Shown: piece after piece, positions 36,579-47,369 of the stretch | How the letters are laid out: each line of letters opens with the position of its first letter | Position numbering within the stretch: position 1 is the first letter of the stretch | From: Variovorax boronicumulans | GTDB taxonomy: Bacteria; Pseudomonadota; Gammaproteobacteria; Burkholderiales; Burkholderiaceae_C | Direction: 5' to 3' | NCBI RefSeq assembly: GCF_029892485.1 | Contig: NZ_JARXVG010000011.1 | Span: 184,400-248,399 of the forward strand | Length of the DNA: 64,000 nucleotides | The notes under the pieces: generated by a model | Seen by the model: only the letters and a program-made list of their open reading frames with translations | Told to the model about the DNA's origin: nothing | Databases searched by the model: none | Translations under genes and position numbers: made by a program

Positions 36579-37156
36579 CAGACAGCTACCTGCAGTGCAG
36601 CCCGCGCTTCGCGCGCGAGCAGAAAGTCGACAAAAGCGGCGAGGTTCTCGTGAACCATCGTGTTCGCCGGATATTCGGGAGGCAGCGGATCCACGCCGAT
36701 GCAGGCCGCGCCCATGCCCGTGAGCAAAAGGTGCGGCTCGCAGCCGGCGGCCGCGCCCGCCTGCAGGTCGCGCAGGCTGTCGCCCGCGGTCGGCACGCCC
36801 TTGAGGTCGATGCCGTAGCGGTCGCCGATCTGCAGGAACAGGCCCGGCTTCGGCTTGCGGCATTCGCAGTCTTCGTCAGGGCTGTGCGGGCAATAGAACA
36901 CCGCATCGACCTTGCCGCCCACGGCCGCGAGCATCTTGTGCATTTTGGCGTGCATGGCGTTGAGCGAGGCCATGTCGAAGAGACCCCGGCCGAGGCCCGA
37001 CTGGTTCGACGCGACCACCACGTGCCAGCCCGCATGGTTCAGCCGCGCCACGGCCTCGAGCGCACCAGGCAGCGGCGTCCACTCGATGTCGCTCTTGACG
37101 AAGTCTTCGCGGTGCACGTTGATCGTGCCGTTGCGGTCGAGGATGACGAGTTTCAT
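36578..37156 (-). CDS. gmhB: D-glycero-beta-D-manno-heptose-1,7-bisphosphate 7-phosphatase, with altered motif I
   Basis: A 192-aa HAD phosphatase of the GmhB/HisB-N type, which makes heptose 1-phosphate for the lipopolysaccharide core. The zinc loop C89-x-H91 ... C97-x-C99 is intact, motif II is VVASNQSGLGRG, and motif IV is AGDSLRDL. Motif I reads LDRNGT: the nucleophile D7 is kept, but the acid/base Asp expected at position 9 is Asn (codon AAC). In HAD phosphatases this change usually cripples leaving-group protonation. The gene is otherwise full length and sits between glyS (34-base gap) and plsC, so either activity is low, another residue helps, or the base is a sequencing error. Confidence 0.9.
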   Translation of the reverse strand: MKLVILDRNGTINVHREDFVKSDIEWTPLPGALEAVARLNHAGWHVVVASNQSGLGRGLFDMASLNAMHAKMHKMLAAVGGKVDAVFYCPHSPDEDCECRKPKPGLFLQIGDRYGIDLKGVPTAGDSLRDLQAGAAAGCEPHLLLTGMGAACIGVDPLPPEYPANTMVHENLAAFVDFLLAREARAALQVAV

Positions 37157-37190
37157 GGCGAGGCCACCGGTGGAGGAGTCGTCGAAGAGG

Positions 37191-39338
37191 TCAGACGGCC
37201 AGCCGCTCGAGCTGCGCCACGCGATTCATCGCGGTATGCAGCGACATCAGCAGCCCCAGCCGGTTGAGCCGCAGGTCGGCCTGCTCGGCATTGACCATCA
37301 CGCCGTCGAAGAAGGCATCGACCGGCTCGCGCAGCGCGGCCAGCGTCTGCAGCGAGGCGGTGTAGTCGCCGGCTTCGAACTGTGCGTTGGCGGCGGGCAC
37401 GACCTGCGCCATGGCGGCGTGCAGCGCCTTCTCGGCGGGCTCCTTCAGCAGCAACTCACTGACATGCGCGTCGGCTTCGGGCGCCTTCTTCAGGATGTTG
37501 CCGATGCGCTTGTTGGCCGCGGCCAGCGCGGCGGCGGCGGGCAGTGCGGCGAAGGCGCGCACGGCGGCCAGCAGCTTGGGCACTTCGCCCAGGCGCTGCG
37601 GCAGCGGGGCCAGCACGGCTTCCACTTCCTGCGCGCTCGCACCCTGCTCGCGCAGGCTGCCGGCGAGGCGGTCGAGGATGAAATCGCGCAACTCGACCGT
37701 CGCCTTGCTGCTGTCGAAACCGGCGATGTCCTTGAACTGCGCGGCGGCGTCCTGCAGCAGGGCGTCGAGCCCCAGCGCGAGGTCTTTCTCGATCAGCATG
37801 CGGATCACGCCCAACGCATGCCGACGCAGCGCGAACGGATCGCGATCACCGGTGGGCAGGTTGCCGATGCCGAACATGCCGACCAGCGTCTCGAGCTTGT
37901 CGGCCAGCGCGACCACGAGGCCCACGTTGTTGCGCGGCAGTTCGTCGCCGGCAAAGCGCGGCTTGTAGTGGTCTTCGATCGCATCGGCCACCGCGGCATC
38001 GAGGCCGTCGTGCAGCGCGTAGTAGCGGCCCATCGTGCCTTGCAGCTCGGGGAACTCGCCGACCATGTCGGTCACCAGATCGGCCTTGGCCAGTTGCGCG
38101 GCCTGCGTCGCCTGCGCGGCGACCTTCGCATCGCCCAGCTTCTCTGCAATGCCACGCGCGATGTGCATCACGCGCTGCACGCGTTCGCCCTGCGTGCCGA
38201 GCTTGTTGTGATAGACCACCTTGCCCAGCGACTCGACGCGCGAGGCCAGCGATTTCTTGCGGTCCTGGTCGAAGAAGAACTTGGCGTCGGCCAGGCGCGG
38301 GCGCACCACGCGCTCGTTGCCTTCGATGACCGCGCTCGCGTCGTCGGGGCTGATGTTGCTGACGACCAGGAACCTGTTGGTGAGCTTGCTGGATGCATCG
38401 AGCAGCGGAAAGTACTTCTGGTTGGCCTTCATCGTGAGGATGAGGCACTCCTGCGGCACTTCGAGGAACTCGCGTTCGAAGCTGCAGACCAGCACGTTGG
38501 GGCGTTCGACCAGCGCGGTCACTTCATCGAGCAGCGCGTCGTCGTGGATCGGCACCGAGCCGCCGCCGACCTTGACGGCCGCAGCCGCCAACTGGCGCGC
38601 GATTTCGGCGCGGCGCGCCTCGAAGCTCGCGATGACGGCGCCATCGTCCTGCAGTTGCAGCGCGTAGCTGTTGGCATCGCGCAGCACGACCGGATCGACC
38701 GCGGCCTCGAAGCGATGGCCGTGCGTCTCGCGGCCGGCCTTCAGGCCCAGCGCCTCGATGGGCACCACGGTGTCGCCATGCAGCGCGACCAAGCCGTGCG
38801 CGGGGCGCACGAAGCTCACGCTGCTCCAGCCGGGCAGCTCGCAGCCGCTTTCGAGCTGGTAGCTCATCACCTTGGGAATCGGCAGCTTGGCGATGGCTTC
38901 GGCCAGCGCCTTCTGCAGGCCCTCGGCCAGCGTCGCGCCCTTGGCGGTGCTTTCGTAGAAGAGCGCTTCGGCCTTGCCGTCCATCGCGCGCTTCAAGCCC
39001 GGCACGGCCGAGGCGTCGGCACCGAGCGCGCCCAGGCGCTTGAGCAGCGCGGGCGTGGGCTGGCCAGAAGCGTCGAGCCCCACGGCCACGGGCATGAGCT
39101 TTTGCGACACGGCCTTGTCGGCGGCGCGCTCGGCCACGTGCGTGAGGTGCGCGGCGAGGCGGCGCGGCGAGGCGTAGGCGGTGAGCACCGAGCCGGCTTC
39201 GGCCAGGCCTTGGGCCACGAGCTGCTCGCGCAGCACGTTCGAGAAAGCGTCGCCAAGCTTCTTCAGCGCCTTCGGCGGCAGCTCTTCGACAAACAGTTCG
39301 ACCAGCAGGGAGTTCTTGTTGTTCATGGGGATCGTCAT
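37191..39338 (-). CDS. glyS: glycyl-tRNA synthetase beta subunit
   Basis: A 715-aa beta chain of the bacterial alpha2beta2 glycyl-tRNA synthetase; it binds and positions tRNA-Gly. The N terminus (LLVELFVEELPPKALKKL) and the ECLILTMKANQKYFPLLD and GEFPELQGTMGRYYA blocks identify it, and the C-terminal half is the helical anticodon-binding region. Length is usual. It starts three bases after the glyQ stop. An ATG four codons further in is an alternative start. A long antisense frame over this gene is a composition artefact. Confidence 0.97.
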   Translation of the reverse strand: MTIPMNNKNSLLVELFVEELPPKALKKLGDAFSNVLREQLVAQGLAEAGSVLTAYASPRRLAAHLTHVAERAADKAVSQKLMPVAVGLDASGQPTPALLKRLGALGADASAVPGLKRAMDGKAEALFYESTAKGATLAEGLQKALAEAIAKLPIPKVMSYQLESGCELPGWSSVSFVRPAHGLVALHGDTVVPIEALGLKAGRETHGHRFEAAVDPVVLRDANSYALQLQDDGAVIASFEARRAEIARQLAAAAVKVGGGSVPIHDDALLDEVTALVERPNVLVCSFEREFLEVPQECLILTMKANQKYFPLLDASSKLTNRFLVVSNISPDDASAVIEGNERVVRPRLADAKFFFDQDRKKSLASRVESLGKVVYHNKLGTQGERVQRVMHIARGIAEKLGDAKVAAQATQAAQLAKADLVTDMVGEFPELQGTMGRYYALHDGLDAAVADAIEDHYKPRFAGDELPRNNVGLVVALADKLETLVGMFGIGNLPTGDRDPFALRRHALGVIRMLIEKDLALGLDALLQDAAAQFKDIAGFDSSKATVELRDFILDRLAGSLREQGASAQEVEAVLAPLPQRLGEVPKLLAAVRAFAALPAAAALAAANKRIGNILKKAPEADAHVSELLLKEPAEKALHAAMAQVVPAANAQFEAGDYTASLQTLAALREPVDAFFDGVMVNAEQADLRLNRLGLLMSLHTAMNRVAQLERLAV

Positions 39339-39341
39339 CGC

Positions 39342-40250
<909 letters not shown>

Positions 40251-40286
40251 GAAGCTGGCCGGTGTGGACCGGGCATTGGACGGTAG

Positions 40287-40303
40287 CGCGGCGATGCGCC
40301 GCG
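40287..40303 (-). promoter_or_regulatory. hairpin at the likely 5' end of the glyQ transcript
   Basis: CGCGGCG-CAT-CGCCGCG on the minus strand is a perfect 7-bp stem with a 3-base loop, 36 bases before the glyQ ATG. The TAAAAT box at 40319-40314 would start transcription within a few bases of the stem, so the hairpin could cap and stabilise the mRNA. No good -35 match is seen. The rest of the 40251-40463 gap is G/C-rich with no gene. Confidence 0.4.
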
Positions 40304-40463
40304 AAAGCGGACGATTTTACGGGCGGAGGGCAACTCTCCCACAGCCGGGCGGGATGCCGGCCGCTCGCGCCGGCCGGGCCGGTGTGCGACAACCGTGGGC
40401 CGGCCGCACGCAGCAGCCCCTCGCACGGTCCTCCGCGGCCTCGCCTTTCCCAGCCCTACACAC

Positions 40464-41432
40464 ATGCAACCGCCCCACATCGGCCCGAATGCCCCGTTCT
40501 TCATCGTGCTCAATGCCGGCTCCGGCAGCGAGAGCGCCGCCGAGGCCCGCCGCGTCATCGAGGAGGGCTTTGCCGCGGACGGCCGCAGGCACCGCATCTT
40601 CCTGGTCGACGGCCCCGGCCGGTTGCAGGCCCTGGCGCGCGAAGCCGTCGAGCGCGCCCGCGCCGTGGGCGGCGTGGTGGTGGCCGCGGGCGGCGACGGC
40701 ACCATCAACGCGGTGGCACAGGCCACGCTGGGCAGCGGCTGCGCCTTCGGGGTGCTGCCGCAGGGCACCTTCAACTATTTCAGCCGCACCCACGGCATTC
40801 CGCGCGACACGGCCGAGGCGATGCAGGTGCTGCTGAGCGAACAACCGCGGGCGGTGCAGGTGGGGCTGGTCAACGACCGGGTGTTTCTCGTGAACGCCAG
40901 CATGGGCCTGTACGCCGAACTGCTGGAAGAGCGCGAGACCTACAAGGCGCGCTACGGCCGCAGCCGCTGGATCGCGTTCTTCGCGGGCCTCCTGACGGTG
41001 ATGCGCGGCCGCCACCGCCACTGGAACCTGCGCATGGCCTGGCGCGGGCAGGAAAAGGACATCCGCACGCCGACGCTCTTCGTGGGCAACAACCCGCTGC
41101 AACTGCTGCAGGTGGGCATCGAGCATGCCGATGCACCGGAGCAAGGGCAGCTGGCGGCCATCGCGCTCAAGCCGGTGGGCGTGCTGGCCATGCCCGGCCT
41201 GCTGGTGCGCGGCGCGCTCGGCAAGCTGGGCAACGCAGACCAGGTGCTGAGCTTCCCCTTCGAATCGATGACGGTGAAGGCCGGCCGCCTGCGTGCGCCG
41301 CGCCGCGTGAAGGTGGCGACCGATGGCGAGATCGCCTGGACCGAGATGCCGCTCCTGTTTCGCGTATCGCCCGAGCCGCTGTGGCTGGTGCGGCCCGACG
41401 TCGCGCCCGAGCTGGAGGCGGCCAAGCAATGA
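40464..41432 (+). CDS. diacylglycerol kinase family lipid kinase
   Basis: A 322-aa DagK/YegS-type kinase. The nucleotide motif GGDGT is at 76-80 in AAGGDGTINAVAQ, after the FFIVLNAGSGS beta-strand; the second glycine block is PQGTFNYFSR. Such enzymes phosphorylate diacylglycerol, ceramide or related lipids. The start MQPPHIGP at 40464 is chosen because the fold begins ten residues later; the frame extends upstream without a family match. Coupled by a four-base overlap to a phosphoesterase, then to a PAP2 phosphatase, forming a lipid phosphorylation/dephosphorylation operon. Confidence 0.9.
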   Translation: MQPPHIGPNAPFFIVLNAGSGSESAAEARRVIEEGFAADGRRHRIFLVDGPGRLQALAREAVERARAVGGVVVAAGGDGTINAVAQATLGSGCAFGVLPQGTFNYFSRTHGIPRDTAEAMQVLLSEQPRAVQVGLVNDRVFLVNASMGLYAELLEERETYKARYGRSRWIAFFAGLLTVMRGRHRHWNLRMAWRGQEKDIRTPTLFVGNNPLQLLQVGIEHADAPEQGQLAAIALKPVGVLAMPGLLVRGALGKLGNADQVLSFPFESMTVKAGRLRAPRRVKVATDGEIAWTEMPLLFRVSPEPLWLVRPDVAPELEAAKQ

Positions 41433-42256
41433 GCGCCTGCCTGCTGCAGATCTCCGACCCGCATTTCGGCACCGAGCAGCCCGAGGTGCTGCAGGCGCTC
41501 GAGCGGTTCGCACAGGCGCTGGCGCCGCAGGTGGTGGTGCTGTCGGGCGACATCACGCAGCGCGCCACGCGCGTGCAGTTCGCGGCGGCGCGCGCCTTCG
41601 TCGACCGGCTCGCGGCGCCCGCGAAGCTCGTCGTTCCGGGCAATCACGACATTCCGCTGTTCCAGCTCGCGGCACGCTGCTTCTCGCCCTACGGCCGGTA
41701 CAAGGAGGCCTTCGGCGACGACCTGGAGCCAGTGTTCGAGTCCGACGAATGGCTGGTCGTCACCGTGAACACCACGCGCTGGTACCGGCACGAAGACGGC
41801 GTGGTGTCGCCCGCGCAGGTCGAGCGGGTGGCGGCGCGCCTCGCGGCAGCGGCGCCCTCGCAGCTGCGCGTGGTGGTCACGCATCAGCCCGTGATGGTCA
41901 CGCGGCAGGAAGACATGTCGAACCGGCTGCACGGACGCGAGCGGGCCGTGGCGCGCTGGTCGGAGGCGGGTGTGGACCTGATCCTGGGCGGCCACATCCA
42001 CCTGCCCTATGTGCGCTCGCTGCACGACGCCTTCTCGGGCTGCAAGCGCACCGCGTTCGCTGTGCAGGCGGGCACGGCGGTGTCGCATCGCGTGCGCGCC
42101 GGCTTTCCGAATTCGGTGAACGTGGTGCGGCTGGACATGGCCGACGGAACGCGCGCCTGCCGCGTGGAACGCTGGGACTACGCAGCCGCCGGCAAAGCCT
42201 TCGAGTGCGCCAAAGTATTCCCGCTTTCGCTTGCCAGCGGCACGGCGCTCCCTTAG
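41429..42256 (+). CDS. metallophosphoesterase (CpdA-like)
   Basis: A 275-aa calcineurin-like phosphoesterase. Motifs in order are SDPHFG (D10, H12), VVLSGDIT, VPGNHDI, THQPVM and GGHIHLPY. This set matches cytoplasmic CpdA/GlpQ-like phosphodiesterases; there is no signal peptide. In its operon between a lipid kinase and a lipid phosphatase it may hydrolyse a phospholipid or UDP-lipid intermediate, or a cyclic nucleotide. ATG overlaps the kinase stop (ATGA). Confidence 0.88.
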   Translation: MSACLLQISDPHFGTEQPEVLQALERFAQALAPQVVVLSGDITQRATRVQFAAARAFVDRLAAPAKLVVPGNHDIPLFQLAARCFSPYGRYKEAFGDDLEPVFESDEWLVVTVNTTRWYRHEDGVVSPAQVERVAARLAAAAPSQLRVVVTHQPVMVTRQEDMSNRLHGRERAVARWSEAGVDLILGGHIHLPYVRSLHDAFSGCKRTAFAVQAGTAVSHRVRAGFPNSVNVVRLDMADGTRACRVERWDYAAAGKAFECAKVFPLSLASGTALP

Positions 42257-42267
42257 GGTGCGGCCGC

Positions 42268-43086
42268 ATGTCGTTGGAAGCTCCCCCTCTTGTTCTCCTC
42301 GCCCAGCAACTCGGCGCCCATGCGCTCGGCTGGTTTTTCTCTGTCTGGACCGCATCGGTGCTCGGCGCCGGCGCCATCTGCTGGACGCTGCAGCGCCGCC
42401 ACTTCAGGGCCCGCGATGCCGAGGAGCCCAGCGAGCCGCGCATTGCGCTCGGGCTTGCGGCGGGTTTCCTGCTGATCCTCGCGGCGGCGAGCGTGTTCGC
42501 CTGGATCGCCTCGAACCTCTCCGACGGGCATTCGATGGGCCAGGCCGACCAAGCGCTGGCCGATGCCATCGGCACCCATGTGCCGTGGGCGGCGCTGGTC
42601 GCGTTCAGCTGGCTCACGCACCTGGGCGACTTCGCCTTTCTTGCGCCGGTGTGCCTGGTCGTCGCCGCCCTGCTGTGGCGCCATGCGCACCGGGGCCTTG
42701 CGCTGGGCTGGGTGCTCGCGCTCGGCGGCATCGTGGTGCTGAACCCCGCGCTCAAGCACATCTTCGAGCGGGCCCGGCCGGTGCACGACCACGGGCTGGC
42801 CTTCGAGACGAGCTTCAGCTTCCCGAGCGGCCACAGCGCGGGCGCGATCGTGAGCTATGGAATGCTGCTGTACCTGGCGTTGCGCACGCTGCCGGCGCGC
42901 TGGCATGTGCCGGCGGCCATGGCGGCCATGGCGGCCATCCTGACCATCGCCTGCAGCCGCATCTTTCTGCAGGTGCACTTTGCAAGCGATGTGGCGGCCG
43001 GCCTCTTGACCGGCTTCGCCTGGCTGCTCGTGTGCGTGAGCAGCCTGGAATACGCGCGGCACCGCAAGCGCCGCGCCGCGCGCTGA
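42268..43086 (+). CDS. PAP2-family membrane phosphatase
   Basis: A 272-aa integral membrane protein with six or seven helices and the full PAP2 signature: K163-x6-R170-P171 (KHIFERARP), PSGH at 186-189 and S230-R231-x5-H237-x3-D241. It should dephosphorylate lipid phosphates such as phosphatidic acid or undecaprenyl pyrophosphate at the periplasmic face. It follows the phosphoesterase by 11 bases. The C terminus is strongly basic (ARHRKRRAAR). Convergent with the asparaginase gene. Confidence 0.92.
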   Translation: MSLEAPPLVLLAQQLGAHALGWFFSVWTASVLGAGAICWTLQRRHFRARDAEEPSEPRIALGLAAGFLLILAAASVFAWIASNLSDGHSMGQADQALADAIGTHVPWAALVAFSWLTHLGDFAFLAPVCLVVAALLWRHAHRGLALGWVLALGGIVVLNPALKHIFERARPVHDHGLAFETSFSFPSGHSAGAIVSYGMLLYLALRTLPARWHVPAAMAAMAAILTIACSRIFLQVHFASDVAAGLLTGFAWLLVCVSSLEYARHRKRRAAR

Positions 43087-43093
43087 TCGGGGA

Positions 43094-44164
43094 TCAATAT
43101 TCCCAGAAGATCCGCTGCAGGTCTTTGGTGTTGTTGGTCTTGGTGAGAGCCACCATCGCCAGGATGCGCGCCTTCTGCGGGCGCAGGTCGTGCGCCACCA
43201 CCCAGTCGTACTTGTCGTCGGGCTGCTCGGCATTGCGGATCACGAAGCCGTCAGGCACGCGCGAGCTGCGGATCACGATCACGCCGTCGGTGCGTGCCTT
43301 CTGCAGGTTCGGAACGATCCGGTCGGCCACCGAGCCATTGCCCGTGCCGCCGTGGATCAGCGCCTTGGCGCCGCTCCTGGCGATCGCGTCGATGGCCACC
43401 GACGACACGCCTTCGTAGCCCATGGCGATCTCGACCGGCGGCAGCGCGTTGATGCTGTCGATGTCGAACTCGGAGTTCATGGTGTGGCGCTTGACCGGCG
43501 CGCGGAACCAGTAGTTCTTGCCCTCGACGATCATGCCCAGCGGACCCCATTGGCTGGAGAAGGCGCTGGTCTTGATGTTGACGTTCTTGCTCACGTCGCG
43601 GCCGCTGTCGATGTTGTCGCCCATCGTCACCAGCACGCCCTTGCCCACGGCGTCCTTGCTGCCCGCCACGTTGACCGCGTCGTACAGGTTGAGCGCGCCG
43701 TCGGCCGAGAGGGCCGTGCCCGGACGCATCGAGCCGACCACCACGATCGGCTTGTTGGTGTGCACGGTGAGCGTGAGGAAGTAGGCGGTTTCTTCCAGCG
43801 TGTCAGTGCCATGGGTGATGACGATGCCGTCCACGTCCGACTGCTTCGATAGCGCCGAGACGCGCTTGGCCAGCGTCAGCAGGTTGTCGTTGGTGAGGCT
43901 TTCCGATGCGACCTGGAACACCTGCTCGCCGCGCACGTTGGCGACCTTGGCGAGTTCGGGCAGGCCGGCGATGAGCTTGTCGACGCCGACCTTGGCGGCC
44001 GCGTAGGTGGCGCTGTTGACGGCCGAGGCGCCGGCGCCGGCGATGGTGCCGCCGGTGGCGAGGATCACCACATTCGGCAGCGCCTGCTGGGCCTGCGCGA
44101 TGGCGCTGGCTGCAAGCAGGGCGGCGCCCGCGGCGAAGGCCCGGAAACGGGGAGAAAGGTACAT
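43094..44164 (-). CDS. ansB: periplasmic L-asparaginase/glutaminase (type II)
   Basis: A 356-aa type II asparaginase with a Sec signal peptide (cleavage near AQA at 24-26). The two catalytic triads are readable: TGGT (T40) and HGTDT with T120 and D121. Further family marks are VVVGSMRPGTALSADG and GGTGNGSV. It deamidates asparagine, and probably glutamine, in the periplasm, giving aspartate or glutamate plus ammonia. An AAGGAG site precedes the ATG; the upstream open frame is not coding. Divergent from a RutR-like TetR regulator across a gap rich in small palindromes. Confidence 0.95.
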   Translation of the reverse strand: MYLSPRFRAFAAGAALLAASAIAQAQQALPNVVILATGGTIAGAGASAVNSATYAAAKVGVDKLIAGLPELAKVANVRGEQVFQVASESLTNDNLLTLAKRVSALSKQSDVDGIVITHGTDTLEETAYFLTLTVHTNKPIVVVGSMRPGTALSADGALNLYDAVNVAGSKDAVGKGVLVTMGDNIDSGRDVSKNVNIKTSAFSSQWGPLGMIVEGKNYWFRAPVKRHTMNSEFDIDSINALPPVEIAMGYEGVSSVAIDAIARSGAKALIHGGTGNGSVADRIVPNLQKARTDGVIVIRSSRVPDGFVIRNAEQPDDKYDWVVAHDLRPQKARILAMVALTKTNNTKDLQRIFWEY

Positions 44165-44244
44165 GGAAGACTCCTTGGTCTGAGGTGAATGTCTGGAAGC
44201 GGCGAGGAAGATACATGAACCATGCCCGCATGCGCTGCCTCGCC

Positions 44245-44281
44245 ATGCAGGCACTGCATGTGGCCATGCCTTCGGCATGGC
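44245..44281. promoter_or_regulatory. two adjacent palindromes between ansB and the TetR gene
   Basis: ATGCAG-GCA-CTGCAT (44245-44259) and GCCATGC-CTTCG-GCATGGC (44263-44281) are both perfect dyads, three bases apart, in the 184-base divergent gap. No T-run follows, so a terminator is unlikely. They are candidates for TetR-type operators or for a REP-like repeat. More GCATG motifs lie on both sides. Confidence 0.4.
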
Positions 44282-44348
44282 GTGGCGCCATGCGCCAAGG
44301 ATTACCATCGGCCGGGCGCCACGCCGCCGCCCTCCCAGCTGACCCCGC

Positions 44349-45032
44349 ATGACCTCCGACACCGCCGCCCTGCCCCCCGCCACCGCCCAGGAAATGCCCG
44401 CCCCCGACGGCCCGCTGTCGCGCGCCCGCCCGGGGCGCGAGCGCATCATGGCCGCCATCCGCACAGCGGCGGTGGCCGAGTTCAGCCTGCATGGGCTCAA
44501 GGGCACCTCGACCCAGGCCATTGCCGCGCGCGCCGGCCTCACCAAGCCCCAGCTGCACTACTACATCGCCGGCAAGGAGGAGCTCTACGAAGAGCTGCTG
44601 ATGCAGGTGCTGCACGCCTGGAAGGTGGTGTTCTCGTTCGAGGACGCGAGCGACCCGGCCACCGTGCTGGGCGACTACATCCGCAAGAAGCTGGACCACG
44701 CCATCGACAGCCCCGAGATGTCGCGCATCTTCACCCGCGAGATCCTCGACGGCGGCCGCAACCTCGACCGCTACTGGCCCAATGCCCGCGCCTGGACGCA
44801 GAAGAAGGTGGACATCATCAACGGCTGGATCGCGCGCGGGCAGATGCGCCCGCTCGATGCGCGCATCCTGCTGATGCACATCTGGGCCATGACCCAGAGC
44901 TACGCCGACTACGCGATCCAGACGCGCGTGATGCTCGGCCTGCCGCCCGATGCGCCCATCGACCGCGAGCCGATCGCGCGCGAGCTGGTGGCCTTCGTGC
45001 TGGGCGGCTGCGGCATCAAGGCGACGCCCTGA
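44349..45032 (+). CDS. TetR-family regulator, RutR-like
   Basis: A 227-aa TetR protein. The HTH (about 31-77) has FSLHGLKGTSTQAIAARAGL and TKPQLHYYIAGKEELYEELL. The C-terminal domain closely follows RutR of E. coli, notably LDARILLMHIWAMTQSYADY, where RutR has a like-spaced W-x-S-T-Q-x-Y-A-D. RutR senses uracil or thymine and controls pyrimidine use and nitrogen genes. A 28-residue Pro/Ala-rich N-terminal extension is unusual. Targets could be ansB, itself, or the sigma-54 operon at 47405. The gene end overlaps the convergent LysR gene by 17 bases. Confidence 0.88.
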   Translation: MTSDTAALPPATAQEMPAPDGPLSRARPGRERIMAAIRTAAVAEFSLHGLKGTSTQAIAARAGLTKPQLHYYIAGKEELYEELLMQVLHAWKVVFSFEDASDPATVLGDYIRKKLDHAIDSPEMSRIFTREILDGGRNLDRYWPNARAWTQKKVDIINGWIARGQMRPLDARILLMHIWAMTQSYADYAIQTRVMLGLPPDAPIDREPIARELVAFVLGGCGIKATP

Positions 45033-45957
45033 CTTCCCAGGCCCGGCCCGTCGGGTCGGCCATCGCGAGCCGCACCATCTCGATGAAGCGGCGCAGCCGC
45101 GCCGGCTGGAAGCGCGCGGGCGAATAGGTCAGGTACACCGGCAGCGGCGCCGCATGCCATTGCGGCACCAGCTGCACCAGCCGGCCGGCGGCGATGTCGT
45201 CGTTCATGAGCCAGGCCGAGCCGATGCAGGCGCCGAGCCCCATGACGGCCGCGCTGTGCAGCGCATACAGGCTGTCGGTGCTCATGCGCGGACGGATCGG
45301 CACGCGCGCGACTTCGCCGGTCGGCCGGTGCGTGAGCTGCACCTCGTTGCGGTAGAAGGTGCGCAGCGCGAGCCAGGGCAGTTCGGCCAGTTCCGATGCA
45401 TGCGCAGGCGGCGGGTGCCCTTGCAGCACCGACGGCGCAGCGACCACCACGCGCGGCACCTCCGAGAGCTTGATCGCGATGGCCATGGTGTCGGTCACTT
45501 CACCGACGTGGATCGCGCAATCGACCCCCTCGGCGATGAAGTCGGGCCGGCGGTCGTGCAGCAGCCATTCGACCGACACCCGCGGATAGGCACGCAGGTA
45601 GTCGGCCAGCGGCCCGACCAGCAGCAGTTGCCCCAGCGCATGCGGCGCCACCACGCGCAGCGTGCCTTCGGGCTCGTCGCCCACGCCGCGAAGGTCGGCC
45701 TCGAAGGCGCGCCAGCTGGCGATCAGTTCCCTGGCGCCCTCGTAGCAACGCTCGCCGTCTTCGGTGAGCTTCATGGCATGCGTGGAGCGGCGCAGCAGCC
45801 GCACGCCGAGCGAGCGCTCCAGCGCCTGCAGCCGGCGGCTCACCGTGGGCTGGGTCGCACCCATCCGCACCGCGGCGGCCGAGAGGCTGCCGGCCTCGAC
45901 GATATGGACGAAGGTCTGCATCAACTCGATGCGGTCGGCGGCGGGTGGATTCGGCAT
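45016..45957 (-). CDS. LysR-family transcriptional regulator
   Basis: A 313-aa LysR regulator: HTH at about 8-66 (TFVHIVEAGSLSAAAVRMGA, TQPTVSRRLQALERSLGVRL) and a periplasmic-binding-like effector domain from about 92. The start MPNPPAADRIEL is placed at the usual distance from the HTH; the longer frame upstream crosses the divergent promoter. It is divergent from an MFS transporter gene 114 bases away and likely regulates it. The gap has the direct repeat TGCGTAC/TGCGTAT but no textbook T-N11-A site. Confidence 0.92.
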   Translation of the reverse strand: MPNPPAADRIELMQTFVHIVEAGSLSAAAVRMGATQPTVSRRLQALERSLGVRLLRRSTHAMKLTEDGERCYEGARELIASWRAFEADLRGVGDEPEGTLRVVAPHALGQLLLVGPLADYLRAYPRVSVEWLLHDRRPDFIAEGVDCAIHVGEVTDTMAIAIKLSEVPRVVVAAPSVLQGHPPPAHASELAELPWLALRTFYRNEVQLTHRPTGEVARVPIRPRMSTDSLYALHSAAVMGLGACIGSAWLMNDDIAAGRLVQLVPQWHAAPLPVYLTYSPARFQPARLRRFIEMVRLAMADPTGRAWEVRASP

Positions 45958-46070
45958 GGCCTGGCTCTTTATGCGTACTGCGTATGGGCATTGTGCGATC
46001 TGCGGGACTACCAAGCCAGCCTGCACAGGCGCACATTTCAACCCTCGCTTGAAAACTCAGGGTTATCACC

Positions 46071-47297
<1,227 letters not shown>

Positions 47298-47348
47298 CGA
47301 CTCGCGCCTGAAGCCTGGGCCGCCAGCCCCCTTCCGGTGCATCCGGAC

Positions 47349-47365
47349 TGGCACGTCGCTTGCAT
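47349..47365 (+). promoter_or_regulatory. sigma-54 (RpoN) promoter of the amidohydrolase/ABC operon
   Basis: TGGCACG-TCGC-TTGCAT matches the sigma-54 consensus TGGCACG-N4-TTGC(A/T) at every conserved base, with the GG and GC pairs 12 bases apart as required. It lies 52 bases after the MFS stop and predicts transcription from about 47375, 30 bases before the first ATG. Sigma-54 promoters need an enhancer-binding protein such as NtrC, which points to nitrogen control. Confidence 0.82.
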
Positions 47366-47369
47366 AACC

